Assembly: GCF_018866325.1 (NCBI RefSeq)
Contig: NZ_CP076457.1
Coordinates: 4,499,001-4,563,000 of the forward strand
Length of the DNA: 64,000 nucleotides
From: Streptomyces sp. YPW6
GTDB lineage: Bacteria; Actinomycetota; Actinomycetes; Streptomycetales; Streptomycetaceae
Direction of reading: 5' to 3'
Below, piece after piece: positions 33,006 to 42,306 of the stretch; position 1 is the first letter of the stretch, and every line of letters starts with the position of its first letter. A model generated the notes under the pieces. That model was not told the origin of the DNA. It saw only the letters and a program-made list of their open reading frames with translations, and ran no database searches. Position numbers and translations under genes: made by a program.

Positions 33006-35076
33006 GCGGCACGAAAGCTGTCCTGCCGTACGGGAGTTGGCCCTCCCCGATCACAGCCGACGACGCCGCGCGGGGCGACGCCCTGCTGGAGTGGGCCGGC
33101 TTCCTCGGCGACGACGTCTGCTGGACCGAGGTGCTCCCCGAGGAGGACGGCCGCAGCGGTCTGATGCGCCGGACCGCCGACGGCGTCGAGGAGGTGCTGC
33201 CGCCCGGCTGGGACGTCCGCACCCGGGTCATCGAGTACGGCGGCCGGCCCTGGCTGGCTCTGTCCGGCCGGGCGGCGGACGGGCTGGTCTTCACACACGG
33301 CCCCGACCAGCGTCTCCACCGCTGGCGGCCCGGCTCCGAACCGGTACCGCTGAGCCCTCCGGGCGCCTGGCCCGGCGAGCTCAGGTACGCGGACTTCGCC
33401 GTCCACGGCGACGAGGTCTGGTGCCTGCGCGAGACCGTGGCGGACGACACCGCCCGCAGCGCCGTGCGCCACCTGGTGGCGGTCCCGCTGGACGGCAGCG
33501 CGGCCGAGGACCCCTCCCGGGTCCGTGAACTGGCCGCCACCCACCACTTCATGACCGGACCACGCATCGAACCCGGCGGCGGCCGGGTGGCCTGGCTCGG
33601 CTGGGACCACCCCGACATGCCCTGGGACTCCACCCGGCTGATGGTCGCCGCGGTCCTCCCCGACGGCACGCTCGGCCCTCCGTCGGTCCGCATGGGCGGC
33701 GAGGGCGAAGCGGTGACCCAGGCGGACTGGGCCACCGACGGCTCGGGCACGCTGTACGCGGTCAGCGACCCGGACGGCTGGTGGAACGTCCACGCCGTCG
33801 ACCGGGACGGCGGGACCCGGTCGCTCTGCCCCCGCCCGGAGGAGTTCGGCGAGGCGCTGTGGCGGATCGGCCTGCGCTGGTGTCTCCCGCTGCTGGACGG
33901 CACGCTCGCGGTGATCCACGGCGTGGGCGAGCGCCGTCTCGGCATCCTCGGGGCGGACGGGGCCCTCACCGACTTCGCCGACCCCGCCACCGAATGGCAC
34001 TTCGCCGCGACCGACGGCCGCCGGATCGCCGCCGTCGCCTCCTCGCCCGGCCGCCGGCGCACGGTCGTGCTGGCCGACCCGGCCGACGGCAGCGTGAGGA
34101 CCGTCCGGGCCCCGTCGGCGGAGGCCGGCTCCCGGCCGCCGACGCGCCTGCCCCGGCCGCCTGGATGCCCGCCGCGGCCGCCGACGCGCCGGCTCCGGAC
34201 GCCCGGATGCCCGCCGCGGGTGCCGAGGCGCCCGCCCCGTCGGCGGAGAGCGTGCCCTCCGACGCCTACGCCACCACCCCGTTCCGGCGCACCTACCGGG
34301 CCGACGACGGCGAACCCGTCCACGTCCACGTGTACCCGCCCCACCACCCGGCGGTCACCGGTCCCGCCGACGAACTCCCGCCCTGTCTGGTCCTCGCGCA
34401 CGGTGGGCCCACCAGCCGCTCCCACCTGGTGCTCAACCAGGAGATCTCGTACTTCACCAGCCGGGGCATCGGCGTGGTGGACGTCCAGTACGGCGGCTCC
34501 ACCGGCTACGGCCGGGCCTACCGCGAACGGCTCCGGCACCGCTGGGGCCGGACCGACGTCCAGGACTGCGCCACCGCCGCACGCGGACTGATCGCCGAGG
34601 GCCTGGCCGACCCGGACCGCATCGCGATCCGCGGCGGCAGCGCGGGCGGCTGGACCGCCGTGGCGTCCATCGCCGCCGAACCCGGCCTCTACCGGGCCGC
34701 CGCCGTCTACTACCCGGTGCTCGACCCGGTGAGCTGGCGTGAGGAGACCCACGACTTCGAATCCCGCTACCTCGACGGCCTGATCGGCCCCTGGCCGGAC
34801 ACCGCCGACCGGTACGCGCGCCAGTCGCCGCTGCGCGAGGCCGACCGCATCCGCACCCCCTTCGTACTCCTCCAGGGCCTCGACGACACCGTCTGCCCGC
34901 CCGCCCAGGCGGAACGCCTGCTCCGGCGGATCGACCCCGACACGGTCCCGTACCGCTTCCTGACCTTCGAGGGTGAGGGGCACGGCTTCCGCCGCTCCGC
35001 GACCGTCGCCGCCTCGCTGCGGGCGGAACTGCGCCTGTACGCCGATGCGCTGGGCTTCACCCCCGCCTCCTCCTGA
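33002..35076 (+). pseudogene. S9 prolyl-oligopeptidase-family peptidase, frame broken by a 125-bp duplication
   Basis: An N-terminal beta-propeller part is read from ATG 33002 in one frame. The alpha/beta-hydrolase catalytic part is read in another, with Ser in RGGSAGGW, Asp in GLDDTVCPP and His in GEGHGF. The break lies in the Ala/Pro linker at about 34109-34248, where a 15-bp block occurs twice, 125 bp apart. Removing one interval restores a single frame of about 649 aa, normal for dipeptidyl/acylaminoacyl peptidases. It is coupled to the upstream fusion gene. Such a peptidase could trim a leader, hydrolyse the product as self-protection, or release a dipeptide. It is either inactive in this strain or the repeat was misassembled. 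Confidence 0.8.
34109..34248. repeat. Direct repeats flanking a frame-breaking duplication
   Basis: A 15-bp block, GCCCCGTCGGCGGAG, is at 34109-34123 and again at 34234-34248, offset 125 bp (3n+2). Between them lie two near-copies of a roughly 42-bp unit and a partial third, encoding ADAPAPxAxMPAA-like linker in the downstream frame. Loss of one offset would rejoin the peptidase frames. Confidence 0.8.
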
Positions 35077-35166
35077 GGTCCCGCACCACCGTTCCTCCCG
35101 GGTTTCCCCAACCCTCCTGACTTCCCCGAACGTCTCGCCCTTTCCGTACCGAACGGAGGCTTCGTC

Positions 35167-36408
35167 ATGTCCACTTTCGAGCAGCTGAACTTCGACCGGC
35201 TCGCCCCGGACATCCGCAAGGAGCTGCGTCATCTGCGGACCCTGGACAACCACCACGCACCGCTCGCGATCCTCTTCGAATACGCGCTGATCGCCGTGTG
35301 TGTGGTGCTCTGCACCCAGGTCTCGTACGCGTTCTATCCGCTGGCCCTGCTCGTCATCGGTTCCGTACAGCGCTTCCTGGCCCACTTCCTGCACGAGTCC
35401 AGCCACAAGGTGTTCGCCCGGAACAGGACGCTGAACCTGGTCGGCGGCACCCTGCTCTCGGGCTACCTCGTCGGGCACCTGTACGGGCCCTACCGCAGCT
35501 CCCATGTCGGCAACCACCACCGCAATCTCGGGGACGCGGTCAACGACCCGGACTACAGCTTCCACATCGAGTGCGGCCTCTACGACGCCGAACGCTCCGA
35601 CCGCCACTTCTTCCTGAAGGAGGTCGTCGCCTCCGCGCTGGGCCTGCGCACCTTCACCTACCTCGGATACATCGCCCGCGAGCGGGTCTTCTGCGACAGC
35701 TCGCAGATCACCGTCTCGGTGCCCGTCCCGCTCCGTACCGAGCAGAAGACCTTCGTCGCCCAGTGGGCCGTGATCCTCGGCGTCTGCGCCTGGTTCGGTG
35801 TGCTGCCCGAACTGCTGCTGTTCTGGTTCGTCCCGCTGTTCACCACCAACGTGGCCATCGGCTGGCTCGCCGAGCTGTCCGAGCACTACCCGATGCCGGA
35901 GAGCGAGAACAAGCAGATCCTGCTGACCCGCAACCGGCACGGCGTCTTCCTGGAGCGCTTCTTCCTCAGCCGTCACAACGACCGCTACCACCTGGTCCAC
36001 CACATGAACGCCGGCATCCCGTTCTGGAACCTGGGCCGCGCGCACCAGGTGCTGCTCGGCGATCCCGGCTACGCCGCCTGGGACGGCCTGTGGGCGGGCG
36101 CGTTCACCCGGCCGCGGGACCGCCGCGACAAGGAGACCGTGATCAGTTACGCCGCCACGTACCGCACCTGGAGACAGCGCGGCGGCGACCCGGCCGCCGC
36201 CGGACCCAGTTTCGCCCAGCTCATGGTGGCCGCCGCCAGGTCCGGCGCTCCCGACCCGGCCGCCCTCGTCCTCGCGCAGACCACCCCGCCGGCCGACGGC
36301 CCCGCCGACGGCACCGGCCCGATCGGCACCGGCGATCCCCTCGGCCGCATCGGCGAGAACGCCCACGACTCCTCCGGCGACGACACGAAGGCCAAGGTCC
36401 TCTCATGA
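35167..36408 (+). CDS. Membrane fatty-acid-desaturase-family di-iron oxygenase
   Basis: The 413-aa membrane protein has three histidine boxes of the desaturase/hydroxylase family: HESSH at 76-80, HVGNHH at 113-118 and HLVHH at 275-279. Hydrophobic segments surround residues 38-72, 98-110 and 195-240. The C-terminal about 70 residues are a disordered Pro/Gly/Asp tail. In BGCs such enzymes desaturate or hydroxylate amino-acid or acyl substrates. ATG 35167 has GGAGG upstream, 90 bp after the S9 peptidase; the stop overlaps the proline dehydrogenase ATG (ATGA). Substrate unknown; a proline-derived or carrier-bound unit is possible given the neighbours. Confidence 0.8.
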   Translation: MSTFEQLNFDRLAPDIRKELRHLRTLDNHHAPLAILFEYALIAVCVVLCTQVSYAFYPLALLVIGSVQRFLAHFLHESSHKVFARNRTLNLVGGTLLSGYLVGHLYGPYRSSHVGNHHRNLGDAVNDPDYSFHIECGLYDAERSDRHFFLKEVVASALGLRTFTYLGYIARERVFCDSSQITVSVPVPLRTEQKTFVAQWAVILGVCAWFGVLPELLLFWFVPLFTTNVAIGWLAELSEHYPMPESENKQILLTRNRHGVFLERFFLSRHNDRYHLVHHMNAGIPFWNLGRAHQVLLGDPGYAAWDGLWAGAFTRPRDRRDKETVISYAATYRTWRQRGGDPAAAGPSFAQLMVAAARSGAPDPAALVLAQTTPPADGPADGTGPIGTGDPLGRIGENAHDSSGDDTKAKVLS

Positions 36409-37400
36409 ACACGGCACTCTCCGAGCCCACGGCCGTCTCCCAGCGCGCGCTGCACGAGGCCGCCGGCCGCGGCCTGCGGCTGCTGGCCGCCGACCCCCGG
36501 TGCCGCAGCGCGTTCACCGCACCCGGGTCACTCCTCCAGGACCTCCTGTCGCCCGCCGCGCACCGGTACGTGCTCGCGGCCGACCGCGACGCCTTCCTCG
36601 ACCACCTCGGCGTGCTGCGGGCCAAGTCGTACCGGACCGCGGTGGAGTTCGTCGGCGAGGAGGCCGCCGACCCCGACGAGGTCGAGCGGGTCGTGGGCGA
36701 GTACCTCGCGGTCCTCGCCCACGAACCGGTCCCCGAGCAGCTCGGCTTCGACCTCTCCAACGTCGGCCTCGCCCTCTCCCGGGAGCTCTGCACGGCCAAC
36801 ACCGCGCGGATCACCGCGGCCGCGGCGGCCCGGGGCAGCGAGGTCGTCCTCAGCATGGAACGGGCCCCCGCCGTCGACGACGTCCTCGCGACCTACCGTG
36901 AGCTCGCCGCCGATCACCCCAATCTCGGCGTCACCCTCCAGGCCTATCTGCACCGCACCGAGGCCGACCTCGACGCCGTACCGATCGCGGGCCGCCGGAT
37001 CCGCCTGGTCAAGGGGGCCTTCGCCGCGCCCCCCGAGGTGGCCCTGGGGCGGGGCCCGGCCCTCGACGCCCGCTACCTCCGTCTCGCCGCCGCGCTGGTG
37101 GACCGGGGCGCCCGGCTCAGCCTGGCCACCCAGGATCCGGCGATCCTCGCAGCCGCCGCGACGAGCGGGCTGCTGGACCGCGTCGAGGAGATCGAGATGC
37201 TCCACGGCGTACGTCCCGAACTGCTGCGCTCCTACCGCGAGTCGGGCCACGCCTGCCGCATCTACGCCACCTACGGCGAGAACTGGTGGCTGCACCTGCT
37301 GCACCGCCTCGCCGAGCACCCCCCGATGGTGCTCACCGCCCTGGCCGACATCGCCGGACGCGATGGTGCGGAGGGCCGCACGGCCGGCGCCGGCTACTGA
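36405..37400 (+). CDS. Proline dehydrogenase-like flavoenzyme
   Basis: The 331-aa PutA/ProDH-type TIM barrel carries family segments IRLVKGAF (FAD/substrate Lys), LHGVRPELLRSY and the C-terminal YGENWWLHLLHRLAEHP. Proline dehydrogenases oxidise L-proline to pyrroline-5-carboxylate with FAD. In a BGC this can supply a dehydro-proline-like unit, and a primary catabolic role is less likely without a P5C dehydrogenase beside it. Start ATG 36405 overlaps the desaturase stop. Motif-based match is good, exact substrate not provable. Confidence 0.8.
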   Translation: MNTALSEPTAVSQRALHEAAGRGLRLLAADPRCRSAFTAPGSLLQDLLSPAAHRYVLAADRDAFLDHLGVLRAKSYRTAVEFVGEEAADPDEVERVVGEYLAVLAHEPVPEQLGFDLSNVGLALSRELCTANTARITAAAAARGSEVVLSMERAPAVDDVLATYRELAADHPNLGVTLQAYLHRTEADLDAVPIAGRRIRLVKGAFAAPPEVALGRGPALDARYLRLAAALVDRGARLSLATQDPAILAAAATSGLLDRVEEIEMLHGVRPELLRSYRESGHACRIYATYGENWWLHLLHRLAEHPPMVLTALADIAGRDGAEGRTAGAGY

Positions 37401-37465
37401 GGCCCGTCCGACCGGATCTCCCGCCCCCGACCACGTCACCGAAACCAACGGAGCGAGCGCACAGC

Positions 37466-38596
37466 ATGATTCACCTGAACACCGCCGGAGCGGGTCTCGT
37501 CCCCGCCGAGGTACGGCGGACCATGGCCGAGGTCCTCGACCGGGAGGCGGCCGCCGGCTGCTACGAGACCGAGAGCTTCTACGACGGCGTCGTCAACGAC
37601 GAGGTCTACCGCCGCCTCGCCCGGATCCTCGACGCCCCGGTCGCCGACGTCGCCCTGTTCGACAGCGCCACCCGCGCCTGGTGCGCCGTCGTGCCCCGGC
37701 TGAACCTCGGGGCGGGCGACCGGATCTGGGTCACGCCCTACGAGTACGCGGGCAACCTCATCTCCCTGTTCGAGCTGCGCGACCGGACCGGTTGCACGAT
37801 CGAGGTCGTCCCCCTCCTGCCGAGCGGCGACCTCGACCTCGACTGGATGGCCGCCCACATCGACGACGACGTCGCCCTCGTCTCCGTGACGCACATCCCG
37901 TCCGGCTGCGGCATCGTCAACCCGGTCGAGGAGATCGGCCGGCTGCTCGCCCCCCACCGCTGCTTCTACGCCGTCGACGCCTGCCAGTCGATCGGCCAGG
38001 TGCCCGTCAGCGCGGCCCGGATCGGCTGCCAGCTGCTCACCGGGGCGGGCCGCAAGTTCCTGCGCGGCCCGCGCGGCACGGCCTTCGCCTACGTCGCGCC
38101 CGAACTGCGCGCCGCCCTCCTGCCGGGCTTCCACGACCTGCACGTGGCGCACGTCGACTCGGCCACGGGCTACCGGATCGACGACCGCAGCGCGCGGTCC
38201 CTGGAACTGGCCGAGCGCAGCACCGCCGCCGTGGCCGGGCTCAACACGGCGCTGACCCTCTTCGAGGAGGGCACCCCGTTCGACCACAAGGACGTGTTCG
38301 GGGCCCTGCGGGCCGCGGTGGCCGACGCCCCGGGCGTCGAACTCGTCGCTCCGGGCACGCAGCAGTCCGGCATCCTCACGTTCCGCCACGCGGACGTGGA
38401 GGCGGCGACGGTGATGTCCCGCCTCGCCGAGCAGCGGATCAACGTCTGGAAGATCGTCGGTCACCACACCCCGATCTACCTGGCGGACCGGGGAGTGGAC
38501 ACGGCGGTGCGGGTCTCGGCCCACTACTACAACACCCTGGAGGAGATGGACCTCTTCGGACGCGCCCTGCGTGAGGTGCTGGGGGCGGGGGCATGA
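37466..38596 (+). CDS. Class V aminotransferase-fold PLP enzyme
   Basis: The 376-aa PLP enzyme of the aminotransferase class V/cysteine desulfurase fold opens with IHLNTAGAGLVPAEV. The PLP-binding Asp and Gln lie in YAVDACQSIG and the Schiff-base Lys in TGAGRKFLRGPRG. This group includes desulfurases, isopenicillin-N-epimerase-like enzymes and C-S lyases (EgtE). No persulfide-carrying Cys loop is evident, so epimerase, lyase or aminotransferase activity is more likely than desulfuration. ATG 37466, 65 nt after the ProDH gene; the stop overlaps the NRPS ATG. Confidence 0.8.
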   Translation: MIHLNTAGAGLVPAEVRRTMAEVLDREAAAGCYETESFYDGVVNDEVYRRLARILDAPVADVALFDSATRAWCAVVPRLNLGAGDRIWVTPYEYAGNLISLFELRDRTGCTIEVVPLLPSGDLDLDWMAAHIDDDVALVSVTHIPSGCGIVNPVEEIGRLLAPHRCFYAVDACQSIGQVPVSAARIGCQLLTGAGRKFLRGPRGTAFAYVAPELRAALLPGFHDLHVAHVDSATGYRIDDRSARSLELAERSTAAVAGLNTALTLFEEGTPFDHKDVFGALRAAVADAPGVELVAPGTQQSGILTFRHADVEAATVMSRLAEQRINVWKIVGHHTPIYLADRGVDTAVRVSAHYYNTLEEMDLFGRALREVLGAGA

Positions 38597-41500
38597 GCGC
38601 GGCCACGGCGGCGACCCCGCAGGAGGCGCTGCGCGGGGGCCCGCACGCCACCTCGGACGAGGGCCCGCACGAGGCGTTGCGCGATGGCCCGCAGGCGATC
38701 CCGTGCGAGGGCCCGCACGAGGCGCTGCACGATGGCTCGCACGAGACGCTGCACGGAGCCGTCGCGCGGTGGGCGGCCCGGACCCCGGCTGCCACCGCGG
38801 TCGTGCACGGCGCGCACCGGCTGAGCTACGCCGAGCTTGACCGGGCAGCCGGCGAGCGGGCCGCCTCGCTGGCGCGCCGGGGCGTCGTCGCCGGCGACCT
38901 CGTCCCCGTACTGCTGCCCCGGGGCGCGGAGCTGATCGTCTCGGTCCTGGCCGTCCTGAAGCTGGGCGCGGCCTATGCCCTGCTCGACCCCGCCTGGCCG
39001 GACGGGCGGATCCGGGAGGTCACCGACCGCCTCGGCGCGCGGCTGATCGTCACGGCGGACCCGGAGTGCGCGCGGTCCGGCCTGCCGGTCTGGTCACCGG
39101 CCGGGGCCGCAGCCGAGGCCCCGGCCACGGTGCCGGTCCCGGCCGGCCGTGCGGCTTCCTGCCACCCGTCGGCCGCGGTCGCCGGCGAGGTACCGCTTCA
39201 CCCGCCCGGCCCGGCCGGCGGCGAGGTCTCCTCCGACGCGCCGGCCTGTGTCTTCTTCACCTCCGGGACGACCGGCCGCCCGAAGGGGGTGCTGAGCCCG
39301 CACCGGGCCACCGCCCGCCTGGTGCGCCCGGACACCTTCGCCCGCTTCGGCCCCGACACCGTGATCCCGCTGGCGGCGGCGCTGCCGTGGGACGCGTTCT
39401 CGCTGGAGCTGTGGGCCGCCCTGCTCAGCGGTGGCACCTCCCTCGTCGTCGACGAGCCGTATCTGTCCGGCCAGGCGCTGCGTGAGGTGGTCGCCGTCCA
39501 CGGGGCCGACACGGTCTGGCTCACCAGCAGTCTGCTCAACATGGTCGTGGACGAGGACCCGGACGCCTTCCTCGGGCTGGCCCAGGTGATCACCGGCGGC
39601 GAACGGCTCTCCGTCCCCCACGTGCGCGCCTTCGTCCGGCGTCACCCCGGGATCGCCCTGATCAACGGGTACGGACCGGTCGAGAGCACCGTCTTCGCCA
39701 CCACGCACCGCATCACGGAGGCGGACTGCGACCTGCCCGGCGGCATCCCCGTCGGCCGCCCGGTCCCCGGCACCCGTATCCACGTCATCGACGGCGAGAT
39801 CTGCGTGGCGGGCGACGGACTCGCCCTGCGCTACCTCGGCGAACCGGAGCTCACCGAGGCCAAGTTCCCCCGGGTGCGGGTCGACGGCGAGGACGTACGG
39901 GTCTACCGCACGGGCGACCTCGGACGGCTGGACGAGAACGGTGTGCTGCACTACCGGGGGCGTGCGGACCGCCAGGTGAAGGTGCGCGGTCACCGCGTCG
40001 AACCGGCCGAGGTCGAACGCCGCATCCAGGAGCTGCTGCCCGCGGTCCGCGACTGCCGGGTGGTGGCCCACCGCAACGCCGCGGGCAACACCGAGGGCCT
40101 GGTGGCGTTCTGCGTGCCCGAGCGGCCGGGGGACCCGCTGAGCGGGGCCGCCGCGACGCTGGCGGCGGAACTGGTCGCCTACCAGCGGCCGGACGCCGTG
40201 CTGGCGGTGGCCGGGTTCCCGCTGACCGCCCAGGGCAAGCTGGACGAACGGGCGCTGCTGGACCTGTGGGCCCCGGAGACGGCCGACGGCGCGAGGCGGC
40301 CGACGGTCGCGACCGCCGCGCCCCTCGCGACCGCCGCCGGATCCTCGGCCGGGACGCCGACCGCACCGCTGCCCGGGACCCCGGGCGGAACGTCGGCCGG
40401 GACACCGACCGTTCCGCTGCCCGGGACCCCGGAGGGAACGTCGACCGGGACCCCGGCCGTGGCCGCCCAGACCGCCGCCGATACGACGTCCTGCGCCAGG
40501 ACGTCGTCCGACGCGGTGGCGGGGACCGCGCCCGCGTCGTCGTCCGGCACCGAGCCCGTGTCGTCGCGCGACGGGGGAGCGGTGCACGGCGTGCACGACG
40601 GACCGCCGTCATGCGTCCTGCGCACCGCAGCCGTCTTCGCGGCCGTCCTCGGCCTGCCCGACGTCCCGCTCGACATCCCCTTCACGGACCTCGGAGGCTC
40701 GTCCCTGGCCGCCGGCCGCGTCTGCGCGCGCCTGGCGGCGGAACTGGAGCGTCCCGTACCCGTGTCGCGGCTGTACGAGCATCCGACCGCCCGGGGCCTG
40801 GGCCAGTGGCTCGCGAAGGATGTGCCCGTCCCACCGGCCCCGGTGGCCGCGGGGGACGACGTGCCGCTGACGCCCATGCAGACCGGCTACCTCACCAACC
40901 ACCTCCTGCGCCCCGAGGACCGCTCCGCGCACTGCCTGGTGCTCTTCCGCATCGACGGGGACCTCGACCTCGACGCTCTCGACAGCGCCGTCGAGACCGT
41001 GCACGAGCGCCACGAGACGTTGCGGACGGCCTACGCGGCCGCCCCGCGTCCCGTGGCCCGTGTGACGGATCTCCCCGCCCCGGTCCTGGAGGTCCTGGAG
41101 CCGGAACCGGACGCGGACCGTGCGGTCGGGACCCTCCGCGCGACCCTGGGCGCGCCCCTCGGCCTCGACGAGGGCGAGGTGTGGCGGACCGCGCTGGTCC
41201 CGCTGGAGCCCGGCCGGTCCTGGGTGTTCGGCTGCGTGGTCCACCACATCGCGTTCGACGGGTGGTCGGAGTCGGTGCTCGCCGCAGACCTGGCGGCGGC
41301 CTACAACGCCGCCCGGTCCGCCGCCGACGGCACGGCCCCCGCGCCGTCCCCGCCCCCGGCGCTCTCCGTTGCCGCGAGCGCGCGCCTGCGGGCGGAACGC
41401 CTGGCCCACGCCGATCCGGAGCACCACCGCGCCACGCTGCTCGACGCCTTGGCGAACGTACCGGAACTGACCTGGCCGGACCGCCCGGACCAGGGGCGCC

Positions 41501-42306
41501 TGCCCGATCAGGCGGGCCCGGCGGACCGGTCGGCCCTGGTGGACCGGCCGGATCTGGTGGCCCCGGTGGACCGGCCGGACCGGCACGACCCGGTGGCCCC
41601 GGCGGGCCCGGTGGCCCCGGCTGAGGTCGATCCGGCGGACCCGGCCCGCCCGCCGGGTGGGCCCGCCCCGTCCGTCCTCCGTACGGAGCGCCTGCTGGAG
41701 CCGGACGCGGCAGCGCGTCTGGACGCGGCCGCCGCCCGCGCCGGTGTCACGCGGTACGCCGTTCTGCTGGCCTGCTACGGGCAGGTGCTGGCCGAGCTCA
41801 CGGGGCAGCGGGACTTCGCGGTCGGCGTCCCGGTGGCCCAGCGCTTCGACCCCCGCCTCGACGACGCGGTCGGCTGCCACATCGAGATGGCGTGCCTGCG
41901 GCTGCGCGGCGCGGTCCTCGACGGCGGGCCGGCGGCCGTCGCCGAAGCGGGCCGCGTTCTCGACCGGGCGTTCGCCGCCCAGGACGTGTCCTTCCACGAG
42001 CTGGTGCGGCTGCTCAACCCGCCGCGCACCGGGCGGCCCCCGCTCTTCCAGACCCTGCTGGTGCTCCAGGACAACGCGATCCCGCGTCTGCCCCTGACCG
42101 GTCTCGGGACCACACTGCTGCGCCCGCCCTATCTGGACATCCCGCTGGAGGTCCAGACCGAGTTCTGGCCGCTGCCCGACGGCCGGCTCCGGCTCGCCGT
42201 CAACCACCGCCCCGACGCGGTCGGGCGCGCCACCGCCCACGAGCTGGCCGAGCGGCTCGCCGGCCTCGTCCACACCCTGCCGTCGCACGAAGGAGACCCG
42301 TCATGA
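38593..42306 (+). CDS. NRPS protein A-PCP-C
   Basis: 1,237 aa. A leader of about 55 residues with EGPHEALxDG repeats precedes an adenylation domain (FTSGTTGRPKG near 221-231, YGPVEST, YRTGD, Lys in AQGKLDE). A long repetitive Thr/Pro/Gly linker leads to the PCP (LGGSSL, Ser near 702), then a condensation domain with HHIAFDG near 884-890. The by-eye specificity line is about D-A-L-T-I-G-G-V-F-K, near the code known for valine-type residues; tentative. The C domain is interrupted between its lobes by about 55 residues of Asp/Pro repeats. A terminal C domain suggests the PCP-bound acyl is joined to an amine or to a chain held elsewhere. No TE. Coupled to both neighbours by ATGA overlaps. Confidence 0.9.
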   Translation: MSAATAATPQEALRGGPHATSDEGPHEALRDGPQAIPCEGPHEALHDGSHETLHGAVARWAARTPAATAVVHGAHRLSYAELDRAAGERAASLARRGVVAGDLVPVLLPRGAELIVSVLAVLKLGAAYALLDPAWPDGRIREVTDRLGARLIVTADPECARSGLPVWSPAGAAAEAPATVPVPAGRAASCHPSAAVAGEVPLHPPGPAGGEVSSDAPACVFFTSGTTGRPKGVLSPHRATARLVRPDTFARFGPDTVIPLAAALPWDAFSLELWAALLSGGTSLVVDEPYLSGQALREVVAVHGADTVWLTSSLLNMVVDEDPDAFLGLAQVITGGERLSVPHVRAFVRRHPGIALINGYGPVESTVFATTHRITEADCDLPGGIPVGRPVPGTRIHVIDGEICVAGDGLALRYLGEPELTEAKFPRVRVDGEDVRVYRTGDLGRLDENGVLHYRGRADRQVKVRGHRVEPAEVERRIQELLPAVRDCRVVAHRNAAGNTEGLVAFCVPERPGDPLSGAAATLAAELVAYQRPDAVLAVAGFPLTAQGKLDERALLDLWAPETADGARRPTVATAAPLATAAGSSAGTPTAPLPGTPGGTSAGTPTVPLPGTPEGTSTGTPAVAAQTAADTTSCARTSSDAVAGTAPASSSGTEPVSSRDGGAVHGVHDGPPSCVLRTAAVFAAVLGLPDVPLDIPFTDLGGSSLAAGRVCARLAAELERPVPVSRLYEHPTARGLGQWLAKDVPVPPAPVAAGDDVPLTPMQTGYLTNHLLRPEDRSAHCLVLFRIDGDLDLDALDSAVETVHERHETLRTAYAAAPRPVARVTDLPAPVLEVLEPEPDADRAVGTLRATLGAPLGLDEGEVWRTALVPLEPGRSWVFGCVVHHIAFDGWSESVLAADLAAAYNAARSAADGTAPAPSPPPALSVAASARLRAERLAHADPEHHRATLLDALANVPELTWPDRPDQGRLPDQAGPADRSALVDRPDLVAPVDRPDRHDPVAPAGPVAPAEVDPADPARPPGGPAPSVLRTERLLEPDAAARLDAAAARAGVTRYAVLLACYGQVLAELTGQRDFAVGVPVAQRFDPRLDDAVGCHIEMACLRLRGAVLDGGPAAVAEAGRVLDRAFAAQDVSFHELVRLLNPPRTGRPPLFQTLLVLQDNAIPRLPLTGLGTTLLRPPYLDIPLEVQTEFWPLPDGRLRLAVNHRPDAVGRATAHELAERLAGLVHTLPSHEGDPS
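38638..38757. repeat. In-frame repeats at the NRPS N-terminus
   Basis: Units around GAGGGCCCGCACGAGGCG recur three to four times in the first 55 codons, encoding EGPHEALRDG-like copies. The repeat is in frame, so it expands a disordered leader and does not break the gene. Confidence 0.65.
40352..40460. repeat. In-frame 54-bp repeats in the A-PCP linker
   Basis: Two near-identical 54-bp copies and a partial third encode SAGTPTxPLPGTPxGT units between the adenylation and carrier domains. They lengthen the linker without changing frame. Confidence 0.7.
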
